A stretch of 64,000 nt of DNA from Lenzites betulinus (Eukaryota > Basidiomycota > Agaricomycetes > Polyporales > Polyporaceae). Under the pieces are notes generated by a model that was not told the origin of the DNA, made no database searches, and saw only the letters and a program-made list of their open reading frames with translations. Below are positions 1 through 10,200 of this stretch, one piece after another. A program made the translations under genes and the position numbers. The stretch lies in NCBI GenBank assembly GCA_022264855.1, contig JABYQU010000006.1, positions 1-64,000 of the forward strand, given 5' to 3'. Numbering within the stretch: position 1 is the first letter of the stretch; each line of letters begins with the position of its first letter.

Positions 1-59
1 TAAGGGCTCTTTCGAACGCGCTGAACTCCCTCGTGATGGGAAAGCAATTCGCACGCCGA

Positions 60-101
60 GGCGACAAAGAACGGACGAGATATTGTCCGTTCTTTGTCGC
101 C
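60..101. repeat. Perfect hairpin, 17 bp arms, 8 nt loop
   Basis: Arms at 60-76 and 85-101 are exact reverse complements (GGCGACAAAGAACGGAC and its complement), separated by GAGATATT. This is the first of several fold-back sequences just downstream of the Gag frame. Confidence 0.95.
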
Positions 102-346
102 GCTTTTACCCTGTTACTGTATCCACTGTAGCACGGTCAGTACTTACCGGATTCCCGTTTCGTTTGCGCGCGATTGTAGCGTAGGTTCCCCCGAGTAAAA
201 CGCGCTAGTTTTGAAGCAAATCGGCCGAGAACTGAGCGAGGTATAGGGCGGGCAAGCAGGCAGGGGTGGCTGGCTGAGGCAGACCTACCTAATCGGGATG
301 TGGCTGCGAGGGAGGCACAGGCGCGCGGGAAAGTACGGGGGAGATT

Positions 347-363
347 AGATAATGCCATTATCT
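347..363. repeat. Short palindrome AGATAATG-C-CATTATCT
   Basis: Eight-base arms around a single C. It belongs to the same hairpin-rich stretch (1-560). Confidence 0.9.
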
Positions 364-388
364 GCATTAGATAACGGATTAGAGACTC

Positions 389-465
389 CCGGGGGCACCA
401 GCGCTGTCCCCCGGGCCTGCCTACCATATTAGGCAGGTCCCGGAGGGCAGCGCTGGCGCTCCCGG
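389..465. repeat. Long imperfect hairpin, about 34 bp arms, 8 nt loop
   Basis: Left arm 389-422 and right arm 431-465 pair with four mismatches and one single-base indel. The loop is ACCATATT. Both arms carry CCAGCGCTG and CCTGCCT blocks. The loop length matches that of the hairpin at 60-101. Confidence 0.93.
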
Positions 466-475
466 CCGCCCATGA

Positions 476-506
476 TACATCAGGAACACTTCCTGTTCCT
501 GATGTA
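476..506. repeat. Perfect hairpin, 12 bp arms, 7 nt loop
   Basis: TACATCAGGAAC at 476-487 pairs with GTTCCTGATGTA at 495-506; the loop is ACTTCCT. It lies directly downstream of the Gag stop codon in the sense of transcription. A related CCTGAT/ATCAGG motif recurs at about 533-546, overlapping the stop. Confidence 0.93.
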
Positions 507-540
507 AAGCGGCGCGGAGTCCTAAACGGTTCCTGATACA

Positions 541-2406
541 TCAGGAGTACATCAGCTGGTGGTCCTGCGTCATTCCGCTGCGTCCCAGCTGGCTCGCTGG
601 ATAGCTCGACAGTCCCGTGTTTGCGTCGCGCGACGTTGCGACCGGCGTCCGCGAACTTGGGCCGTTGCTCGGTGGTGGTACACGCGGGCTCGTCTGAACA
701 GGAGGGGGGGGTAGCGGTCGCGGGTCGCGCGATCCACTTGGGGGCGGAGTCCCCGGTCGTGGCCGTTGGGTAGGTCGCCGATAGGAAGGTACCTCTACGC
801 CGTCGAAGCGTTCTTTGGTCCGTCGCAGAGCGTAAAGCTCGTACTCCAGCTGTGCGATCCGGTCCTCCGTCGCAAGCGCGAAGCCACTCGCCGTGTATGG
901 GTCCTCTGCGATCTCAAACACCATCTGCGATGCCGGCCGCGACGCGAGCTGATTGGGGTTGCGACGATGCCACTCGTAGACTCGATCGCGCATGGTGAGG
1001 CCATTGAAGCCATGCATGAACCTGGGCACATACATCCTGTTGGGTAGACAGACCCGTCCTTCGTGATTCCGGATACACCGCCCTGCGTCGACATCTTCCT
1101 GGACAAAGGGGCAGTTCCGTAGCATGCAGCCGGCGTTCCCGCAATAGTGGCAGAAGCCGTCGTTCTGGTCCTGCGTCGCGTAGCTCCCCGACAAGTGATT
1201 CTGTTGCGACTGTGTGGCGGGACCAGGGGCGTTTCCTCGCTCGTTCACGGACTGTGCGAGCAATCGCAACAGAGGGGCGAGGTCTTCCACCTTTACTGAC
1301 GGGTTCGCGACATTTGCGGTCGCGTTGGCGCTAGATGGGAGGGGGGCGGTCGCGAGCGTTCCGTGGAGGACAAACTTCGCGGCCTCGTACACTTGGTTTA
1401 GCTCGTAAGGGTCGTCCGGATAGTGGTCCAGGTCTTTGAGCTGCAGCCTCTGCGACACTTGGTCCCATAGGGGAGCGCGGATTCCTTTGACGAACAGACG
1501 CGACTGCTCGGACGTCGACAGTCGCGCTTGCGATATGAGGTAGGTGGTCATCGCGAAGAAGTCGCGATAGTAGCTGGATAGCTCGGTGATGCTAGTGATT
1601 GCGACGAGTGCCTCGACATCTGCGACCGAATATTTGTGTGCCTCTTCCGCGCCAGGGTATAGGTCTGTAACCGCTTTGACGAACTCGCGATACGCGACTC
1701 CAGCTCCATAGGCCGGGAGACTCTCGCAGAGCTCGGATACGTCGATCGGTAGGTACCGCACTACCCACTGCTTGCGCTGTCGGTCCTCCTCTACTCCGCT
1801 GCGCTCGAAGAGTGCTTCGATATCTTGAAAGAAGCGTCGCAGCGTACGCGGCTGTTCCGGAGTGAAGGTGGGCGCGGTCGAGTGACCTCGCGCTGGCATG
1901 GCCGGTCGCAACTGCGGCGCTGGTGGTGGCGCTTCCTGTGGTTCTGGCATAACGTCTACGAATGGGTTCTCGAAGAGGTCCTCTAAGGGGGACAGGGGGG
2001 AATGAAAGGCTGGCGCTTGGTACTCAGTCGGTTCGCAGCCTTCCGAGTCGCGTGGTGTGGGACTGGCGGGTGAGAGGCTGCTCGGGGAGAGGTTTGCGAT
2101 GGCTAGGGCCGCGTCGCGGAACCAGTCGCAGGCTGCGGGGTCGCGTCGCAGAAGTTCGCAGCCGCGGTCGAGGAGGACAAAGACCGGTTCTATGATCGCA
2201 GAGAGCCTCTCGTCGTCTAGGTGGTGGCTGAACTGGGTGATGAGCAGCTTAAATCTTGCGACGAGTAGCTCGGAGCCGAGATCGGGATCCTTGGTCGCTG
2301 CTCTTGTCTTGCGCTTCGGCGCCTGTTGTGTGCGTAGTTCCGGCTCAATGGCTGCTGCGACGACTGCCGTTTGGCCCGGGGAAGGAGGAATGCAGACTAC
2401 TGCTTG
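541..2406 (-). CDS. Ty3/gypsy-type retrotransposon Gag protein (3'-truncated element)
   Basis: Gag-like capsid/nucleocapsid protein of an LTR retrotransposon. The recognisable part starts at the ATG at 1950 (469 codons) and contains a capsid-like helical region and a zinc knuckle with spacing C-X2-C-X4-C-X4-C near 1120-1165. It then has a segment around RIAQLEYELYALRRTKERFDG, which I recall as conserved in basidiomycete Ty3 polyproteins. Upstream of 1950 the same frame stays open to a TAG at 2407-2409 without any ATG, and the peptide there (for example ARFKLLITQFSHH, DPAACDWFRDAALAI) looks like genuine Gag N-terminus. The true start may therefore lie on an upstream exon. The frame ends at a TGA at 541-543 before any protease or reverse transcriptase. 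The sequence beyond is hairpin-rich, so the element looks truncated or rearranged. No LTR could be delimited. Confidence 0.8.
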   Translation of the reverse strand, partial: QAVVCIPPSPGQTAVVAAAIEPELRTQQAPKRKTRAATKDPDLGSELLVARFKLLITQFSHHLDDERLSAIIEPVFVLLDRGCELLRRDPAACDWFRDAALAIANLSPSSLSPASPTPRDSEGCEPTEYQAPAFHSPLSPLEDLFENPFVDVMPEPQEAPPPAPQLRPAMPARGHSTAPTFTPEQPRTLRRFFQDIEALFERSGVEEDRQRKQWVVRYLPIDVSELCESLPAYGAGVAYREFVKAVTDLYPGAEEAHKYSVADVEALVAITSITELSSYYRDFFAMTTYLISQARLSTSEQSRLFVKGIRAPLWDQVSQRLQLKDLDHYPDDPYELNQVYEAAKFVLHGTLATAPLPSSANATANVANPSVKVEDLAPLLRLLAQSVNERGNAPGPATQSQQNHLSGSYATQDQNDGFCHYCGNAGCMLRNCPFVQEDVDAGRCIRNHEGRVCLPNRMYVPRFMHGFNGLTMRDRVYEWHRRNPNQLASRPASQMVFEIAEDPYTASGFALATEDRIAQLEYELYALRRTKERFDGVEVPSYRRPTQRPRPGTPPPSGSRDPRPLPPPPVQTSPRVPPPSNGPSSRTPVATSRDANTGLSSYPASQLGRSGMTQDHQLMYS

Positions 2407-2419
2407 CTATATCCCCCCT

Positions 2420-3136
2420 CGCGGTGGGCTCCAAAATGATGCACTGAAACCTGCTATAACAGCAGGATAGAGGGCGCGGCCGAGAGCCTAGGGGGCGAGG
2501 CCGGGCGTAGTGTGGGGAGGGAAGGATAATGCCTGCGAGTAAGGGCCGGTTTCCCTTCACTGGGCTTCCACGAAGCGTCGCAGGTCGCGGTCGTCCCGCT
2601 ATCGCAGAGGGAAGGTGGGTACGCGGTCTGTCGGTTCTATCGCAACCGGTCGCAGTGCCAGCGAACTGGTAAGGAGGCGTGGACGGGGCAGTCGCGGTGG
2701 TCGGAGGAAGCCGCGATCGCAGTCGCAAGTTCACGTCGCAGCTCGCGGTCGCAGTGCGCAGTTCGCGGTCGCAGTCGCAGTCGCAGTCGGTACCAGGGCC
2801 GTTCTATGAGATCTGAAGGGTGGGGATTGCTTCCATTCCGAAAACTACGAACTACGGAATATATACATGGACGATCCCGGGTCGCTCTCCTAAAGTCCGA
2901 GATCAGCCGGTCGCACGGCCAGACTCCTGCTGCGACTACGACCCTCAGGCGCCCGCGACTCAGCCGGGCGTGCGACGGCTTGCGACGGGCTTGCGACGGC
3001 TGCGCCTCAGCCTGCTACGCTCGTACCTAGCTGTACCGTTCCTGCCTCAGCGGGCCGCAGGTCGCATCACCGCACAAAGAGGAACTACAAGTACTGGTAA
3101 GTAACACATATGTAGGCATAGAAGTAGTGGGACTTA
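2420..3136. other. Non-coding stretch with GTCGCA/GCGACC simple repeats
   Basis: I find no gene here. The sequence is rich in short GTCGCAG and TGCGAC repeats, for example a run of GTCGCA hexamers at about 2764-2790, and many scattered copies between 2570 and 3000. It lies upstream of Gag, where the 5' LTR or leader would be expected, but I could not find a matching LTR end. Confidence 0.5.
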
Positions 3137-3300
3137 CTCTTCAGTCTGTGAGCGAAAGACTGAAGAGCTATGGCAGAGAATGTCCTCCTTATATACTACT
3201 GGAGGACTGCGATGAGTAAGCATAAAAGAGAAGCATGTGATGTCCAGAGGACGCTGAGTAAGTAGCCTATGCGATGAGTAAGACGATGAGTAAGGCTACG
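3137..3300. repeat. Hairpin plus repeated GAGTAAG motif
   Basis: A perfect hairpin occupies 3137-3167 (11 bp arms CTCTTCAGTCT / AGACTGAAGAG, 9 nt loop). After it, GAGTAAG recurs four times between about 3210 and 3300, three of them as GATGAGTAAG. CACTA elements commonly carry short subterminal repeats that bind element proteins, so these may be the left subterminal repeats of the CACTA element. That is inference; no CACTA terminus was found. Confidence 0.4.
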
Positions 3301-3429
3301 ACGACATATTGCGCAAGAATGATGCCATATTCTAGAGACTTCCATAGGGATCTGGAATGTACCGGAGCAGCGTAGAACGCACCAGAATCATCAGTAAAGA
3401 TGATGAGATGCCGTGTATAGTACAATGTC

Positions 3430-5107
3430 CATAACAGGTAAGTAAGAATGTCCATGCCGGCGTATTGTAGACGCACGGCCACACACGGCAACTCCCGGTC
3501 CGGCACAGCCGTAAACACGGAAGTTCAACACTGTCAGTGGGCACGACGCCGACATCGAATATACAAAGACACAACTGGATGCAGCTCTGTCCGAGCTTGA
3601 TGAGATGGGGTCTGCAGTTCGTAGAGTCATCGCACGCACCGCAGAGCTTGAGGCTACCACCGAGGCGCTTGACGAACGATTCGTACTACTTGAGCAGCGC
3701 GTGGTAGCATCACTAGAGCGGAGGGCCGCGGGCGACGAGAAGGCGACAATGGACGTTGGTGTGCCGAGCAAGAGGTCGACGAAAAAGGAACGCGACAATG
3801 CGCTACAGGTTAGTAACCTTACAAATAAACATGAGGGTAATCTGACAGACTCACCTGTAGGACACAGTACGGACGTGCTTGTACAGTCTCATGGGAGTCA
3901 CGGCAAAAACACCACTTCCGAAGCCTTGCGAGTTACAGGAAACATGGTGGGAGGCGGCATACACTCGTGACACGGAGGACAACGACATGATCACTAAAGA
4001 GAGCTTGCTTCGCCCTCAATGGGGACTCCCGTGGACCGAGAACGAGGCGGGATGGAGCCTGAAGGTTGCGGTTCGTATTCAATCACGCGGGACGGAGTAC
4101 ACAACCGCACTTACCCAAGAACACCTTGCGAGTCTCTCCCGCGAGACTGTAATCGGTGCCATACGAGCTGTGTTCATGTCGATGGCTAAGCGGTGGAAGA
4201 TGGAGAGTGCCGGAGAGCATGGCGAGGAGCAGAGACAGCTACGGAACTCCCTGGCGAAGTGTAAGATGCGAAAGAAGCAGGTAAGTCGCAGATTGAAGCG
4301 CACCTTATACAAGAAACTTACCTCCGTTGCATAGAAATGCATAGCACGCACTAGCATGCGTAAGCATGTGCCTCGGGCTCTTGACTCGCAGCTCGATTAT
4401 CTGCTGCAGTGGCAGTATCAGTCTACGGACGAATCAGAAGTCGAAGATGTTGTACCTGCACCAAAGCAATCAATCGACCCCGACACCGACGAGGAACCTG
4501 AGCATCACAAGACAGCCAAGTCGTCATTGTGCACAGTGTGGGTGTCTCGTGCACTGGGCTGGCGACAAGAAGAGGTTAGTATGTTACTGGAAATGTAACT
4601 ACGTATATTGCTCACAATCCTACGTTCCAGACGAACGACATTCTAGATGAAATCGATGGATTGGTTAGAAAGGAGCGAGCGAGGGAAAAGGTAGGTCAAG
4701 GGAACACTCACACAATGTGCCGACGCGGCTCTCTGCAACCATGGAAGAAGACTAAGCTGCCGAATATGAGTCGCGTCAAGAAAGCCGTCCTCATCCCACG
4801 TGTGATGGTTCATTCCGCGTGGCTCCGGAGCAAGCATGGCCAGAAATACAACAGCGCGAGGTTCATCGCCGCCGACGGATATGAGTCAGACGACGTGCTG
4901 GGTGGCGACAACATGGGAGAGGACGGCAGACAGGTCGAGTACGAGCAGCAGGTGGGTATGGCGGAGGAACAAGAGAATGGGGAAGGGGGGAACAAAGAGG
5001 GAGGGGACGAGGAGGAAGGAAACGAGGAGGAGGGAGGAAACAAGGAGGGAGGCGACGAGAAAGAGGGAGGCGGCAGGGCGGCTTCGTCAGAGCTGGAATA
5101 TGCCTGA
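3430..5107 (+). CDS. Accessory protein of the CACTA element (unknown function)
   Basis: Multi-exon gene on the plus strand that ends about 140 bp from the end of the convergent transposase gene. A first clear exon (about 3537-3808) encodes a helical, probably coiled-coil segment (EYTKTQLDAALSELDEM onward). The next (about 3860-4279) has the best-defined block, around LRPQWGLPWTENEAGW and SMAKRWKMES. Further exons lie at about 4356-4574, 4632-4690 and 4745-5107. The C-terminus is a strongly acidic Gly/Glu/Asn-rich tract with repeated GGNKEGGDE-like units. Candidate introns begin GTTAGT or GTAAGT. I do not recognise the family. By position it could be the second, DNA-binding protein of the element, analogous to TnpA, but no known domain supports this. 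The first exon and start codon are uncertain. Confidence 0.5.
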
Positions 5108-5695
5108 GTCAGCCGCATGCATCACGGAGTGATAGATCATGTACCTTAACAATGATGTTAATCACTTCCTCCCTCGTCCAACACATCCAGACGATCGGCC
5201 TCTTGGGAGTCCTATACCGGAAGCATCAGGCATGTATTGGGGGGAAGGATTCATCGAGAACTCACATGGCAGAGGGACATTGATACCCAGAGGCGTCCGT
5301 ACGGTGAAGACACCTTGTTGAGGGCAAAGTGGCCGCTAAATTGTTGGACATTGACAACTTGGCGCGGCCCCAGTTGGCCGTACTTCCACACATCAATTCC
5401 TAGATCTGTGGACCTGATGGATGCAAATAGCGTGAGGCAGTGAGTTCCACATAGCACGGGCGGTCAATGCTCACCTTGTGACCCATGGCATGTTCATGGC
5501 AGCTTCAGGATGTGGCTTGAAAGGTCGCACAACGGCCAGCTGGGCCTCAAGAAGTTTCCCGTCGTCAGTCTTGTAGCTTACTCGGAGAATGTGAGTGATG
5601 TCAACTGCTTCACGGCCATTGATATAACCGTATCGGTACCTGACACCCTGTGATGCCGTTGTGATCCCATAGCGCTGCCCTGCTACAATCACATA

Positions 5696-5703
5696 TGTAT
5701 AGA
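5696..5703. repeat. Left 8 bp target-site duplication (TGTATAGA) of the hAT element
   Basis: Identical to 11013-11020 on the other side of the element. Confidence 0.97.
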
Positions 5704-5870
5704 TAGTGTTCACCACGGGTAAACCCCCGGGTACCGGAGCACCACCCGCACCCGCACCCGTGAGGGGCAAGACCCGCGGACCCCCGGGTGCCAGGGGGTA
5801 CGGGTATAAGCGCCGGGTATCACGGGCCGACGGGTCAGCGACCCGCCGCGGGTAACCCCCGGGTTGAGCC
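5704..5870. repeat. Left TIR and G+C-rich subterminal repeats of hAT element
   Basis: After the TIR there are about ten copies of a CGGGT/ACCCG core in both orientations within 150 bp, including a small hairpin CGGGTC-AGC-GACCCG. In the hAT superfamily such subterminal repeats are transposase-binding sites; that role here is inferred. Confidence 0.85.
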
Positions 5871-5948
5871 AGAGATCACTTAAAAAAATATAACATGGAT
5901 GCCATCGCGCACATTCATCATTGAAGGGTGAAAGAAGTACATTAGGTG

Positions 5949-6824
5949 CTAATCGAGTTCGGAATCAGACCCATCGACCGTCTTGAGCGACGGCATATCA
6001 CTATCATCCGAGCCCTCCTCATCATTGCCGTTGCCCTGCAGCACGCGGGCGGCGTCGGCGGTGTCGCGCGAGACGGTTGCACCCTTGTTGGAGACAGCAG
6101 AGCTATCGCGAGCACGACGAGTGTACTCGCGGGGAAGGGCGGCGACGTTGTGGGGGACGGCGGCATGTGCATGCTTGGCGGCGATCGATGCGACATGACA
6201 CGCGCGCGACAGCCTAGATTCCTGCAATCTGGGTTAGTAAACACCTAGCGGATTGAGAGGATAATGTGGCAGTAATACCTTGTGCTCGACGCGAGCCCAG
6301 TCCAGGACGAGTGCGATGTGAGTCTCGTCGTTGAGACCTTCACGAGCCAGTGCCGCAAGCTTCTGCATGAAGTGGACCCAGTCCGACTCATGCTCCGCCG
6401 TCGCGGTCTGCTTGCCATAGTGGATGAGGGCCCGTGTGAGGCGACGCATCACGTCGCGCTGCTCCTCGGTGACGCCAGGAGCAAGCATCCCGCGGCCAGT
6501 TGGATGGTCGAGGACGTCTAACCAACCCTCCCAGCGCTTGTGTGAGAGAGCGAGGTCGCTGTAGACATCCGGAAGGGTGAACTGCATCGGTGTTTAGTAG
6601 GTGGGACAGACAATAAAGCGGGAATCTGTTCGTACATTCAATTCGACCTGGGCATCGCCGACGCGCGCAGCGAGTGCGGTGACGCTGCCATGCGATGGGC
6701 TGCTCCACGCATCCAAGATCAAGGCAAGCTGAGCATTTTCGGGGGCAGAGGGGGTGTCTTGGATGGACGCGGGGGAAGGAGGTACTTCCGGAGCGGGCTG
6801 TGAGTCGTCGGAGTGGTGGGACAT
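5949..6824 (-). CDS. hAT-borne second gene, unknown 254-residue protein
   Basis: Lies downstream of the transposase inside the same hAT element and on the same strand. Three exons close in frame: 6824-6636, 6581-6279 and 6221-5949, with GT-AG introns of 54 and 57 bp, giving 254 residues and a TAG stop. The N-terminus is Ser/Pro/acidic (MSHHSDDSQPAPEVPPSP). The central exon is helical, with LPDVYSDLALSHKRWEGW and LVLDWARVEHK. The C-terminus is acidic and ends DGSDSELD. No signal peptide, membrane segment or zinc-binding motif is visible and I do not recognise the family. It could be an accessory factor of the transposon or a captured host gene. The open frame with intact splice sites argues that it is not decaying. 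Confidence 0.75.
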
Positions 6825-7224
6825 TGCTTGTTGGGGATGGCGCGGGGAGACGAAGAGATCGGGCGACTTTGCGGGTGACTATGCGAGCTTGAGGCCATTA
6901 AGTATGGAGCATACAGACTAGCTATACACGGAGAGATCAGATAATGAGACAAAGATAATGGATGGGACGGATGCATGTGTGGAACGGTATAGGAAGGCAC
7001 CACCGTCGGGGGCTCGGACAGTCTACGGGACCGCTAGCGCAGTCCTGCGGTCGACGAGCAGCTGCTAAATATTTGGTACGAGCCTGATAAGGTTAGAAAG
7101 TATGCGGACAAACACATCGCCGATGTGTACACGCAATTCACATTGGATGGGGTATGCGGGACGACGACACGAGGCTACGGTTCATCAGACTCCTTGTGAG
7201 TCGAACGTCTATGGAAGGTGCCGA

Positions 7225-10200
7225 TTAGAATACCCCGTCGCCGTTGTTCTCGCCATCCTCCACTTCTGGCATAGCGGCGACAACCTTGAGGTCCCCGGCG
7301 TCGATAAGATCCAGCTCGCTCCAAATCCCAAGGCACATCGCGGCGCGTGTTGTTGTCGCGGTCATGCGGTTCCGGATGTGCGACAGCAGGATGCGGCCAC
7401 GACTAAAAACCCGCTCCACATCGACGGCCGTTGCTGTCCAAGCGATCAGAGGGTTATGCAGCGGATGAGGAAGTTACTCACCTGGGATGGTGAGGTAATC
7501 GAGGGCCATCCGCGACAAGCGCGGATAGGCCTTGCGCCGATCCTGCCACCACTGAATGGGGTCCGAGACGGGCACAGGCTCGGCGGCAAGGTACCGGTGA
7601 AGCTCGTCGCCCTCCTCAGCGGCTAGAGCACCTACAAAAGGTAAGTTATCGAACATGTTGATATACTCCTTCGCCAGGCCTTTGCCAGCCGCCTTCGAAG
7701 TCTGTTTATGTATCAGTACTAGCACCAGGAGTGTACGGGGCTAACTCACAGAGGCACGGGGGGGAGAGTCGTCTACCTCCATGACGTCGTTGTCCTCGTT
7801 GTCAACGACCTGGCGATCTGACTCCGGGTCCTCGTCGTCGTTGTAGTCTTGATCTTCGTCTTCGTCGTCAATGTCGACGTCGTTCTCGCCCTCTGGCACG
7901 TCTGCGTATGTCGTTTCGAACTGATTACGTACTATGTCTTCGGCGACCTCTATCCAGTTCGCTTCCCAGCCCGCTTTCTTAAAGTAAGCATTCTTGTAGC
8001 TGGGATGGAGGACTGGGCGGTAAATAGCGGTCAGTAGTGTCTCGAAATGAAAGAGATAAAGAACTTGCTCATGGCGACCCGATATGCCTCGGCGTTGTCC
8101 GTGAGTTCGTAGTACTTGTTGAGAGTACGCTTGGCGATCCCCATCGCTGTACGGATAGCGTAGTCGTACTGCAACGTTTGCCGGTGCTTGGTCCCGAGCT
8201 GTAAGTCAATCATATCCATCGCAGGTATGACGGTGGCAAGATTCGGAGTCCCACGTGAGAAGAAAGCAGTGGCATCTTTGAAGATCTGAAGAGGAGGACG
8301 AGACGATGGGGGGAGGAGGAGGAGCAACGTGGCGGTGAGCGTGTGTGCCAAACGTGATTAAGGTTAGAGTTCAAACCTTGAGTGTGTCAGCCAACTGCGT
8401 GGCAATCGCCCACTCGCGCAACGACAACTCGAACTTGCGGAGTCCCAGCTCGCGGTCAGCACAGATGGCGTCGACCACTGCCCGATGTTTCAATGCAAAC
8501 ACCAACATGTTGTAGGTCGAATTCCACCGTGTCGCGACATCTCTCGGCATGATCCTGTCCGGCAAACCTGCCTCGGCCACGCGCTTCTTCCACATGGGCA
8601 AAAGGAGAGTACTCGAGTTGATGAGTTTGAAAGCGAGGCGGCGGATCTGGGGCCCCAGGTGAGCTGTATTGTCGTATTCTGCCAATTGAAACTCACATAC
8701 CTTCGTTAGAGTCATTCGAACAGGCCGGACACGCTCCTGGAACTGAGCTCGCTCTTCGTCGGTCATGGCCGCAATCTCGTCAACCCAGCCATCCTCGTTA
8801 TCGGCATTCAAAGGAGACAGTGGGTCGAAGATGTCCCCGCCTTCGACAGGTACGTCTGCACCTTCTCCATCGAGTGCCGCAGGTGCGTCGTCCTCACCGT
8901 CCCCTGCCAGCTCATACAGCGCCCGGTCTTCCTCGTCAATTTCCTGGGCTGCGCGAGCCTTCGGCACATCAAACTGACGCAGCATGGACTTCGCGACGAG
9001 GTTGACCACATGCGCGAAGCACCGGACATGTCCAATCGCCCCCTCGAAGGCCGCGACGTTCACACCGAGGGTCTCAATCATAACATTGTTGTTCGACGCA
9101 TTGTCGCACGTAACCCCGAGGATCTGGCAACATGTAAGTGCATTGCCCCTTCCTTCCAATGCCTAGCTGCTCACTGACCTTGTCTTCAATGCCGAAACTC
9201 TCCAGGACCTCCTCGAACGCGTTTGCGAGCGTTAGCCCGGAGTGAGACTAATCTAGCAGTTAGTTACACGTAGATGTGCTCCGTAGACAACTGTACGCAC
9301 CTTCGGGACCTCCACAAGGTCGAGGATCATACTGACAGGTTCCCCTCGCAGTATGAAGTGCACACAAATAGCGACAAACGCGCGATGGTTCGGGGAAGTC
9401 CACGCATCCGTGGTGAAACTGAGGCGGCCGTCATACTCACGCAGAAGGTGTCCGATACGAGTGCGCGTGCGCGTGTAGATACTTTTGATGTCTCGTGCGA
9501 CGGTGCTCGGCGATGGGATCCAGTACCCCGGACGGCCTGTCTTCATCAACGACTGGAAGCCGCGATCCTTCACGATAGAGAACGGGCGCATGCTCTCGGT
9601 GACCCAGCGCACGATCTCCGTCCTCAAACTGTTGTTAACTTCCGCCAGCACACGCCCGTTCAACACAAAGTCACATACCGACTCTCGGCCTTCGTGTGAG
9701 TACGGTGCGAGTACGACACAGCTCCTTTCTTACGCTTGAAGGCGACACTGATGTCGCCATCTTGTAGGTACCCATTGACGACCTTGCGTGCCTCGCCCAC
9801 GTTGAACGCCTTCTCCGCGCGGCTCAAGACCTCCGGGCCCCAGCATTTCCGCACATGCTTACGAAGGTTGTTCGTCGACGAGCGATCTCCTTTGTCGAGG
9901 AAACGCCGGCAGCGCATCTTGCAGCCCTTGGCCATGCAACGGAAGGCATGCGCGCGACGTCCATCGACATATTCGATCACGGGATCCGGGTGATAGAAGG
10001 CATAAATCGGCGAGGTCCATTTCTCGCGCAGGCGCTCTGTGAAACTGATATCAGGTAAAACATCGCGCCACAACATGTTGAGTACTCACCCAGCTCGTCC
10101 TCAGAGTCCTCCGCCACCTCCACAACCCTCCCCTTGCCCTTCGTTGCCTTCCCCTTACCTGTAGGCGCCTCATCCGACTCTTCGTCAGAGTCATCGGCCA

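Noticed and set aside
137..541. 134-codon minus-strand frame directly after the Gag stop
   Set aside because: It runs through two hairpins, has no protease or reverse-transcriptase motif, and its composition is not protein-like; treated as non-coding.
5942..6248. Overlapping frames on the plus strand inside the hAT element
   Set aside because: Shadows of the spliced minus-strand accessory gene, which has consistent introns and phases.
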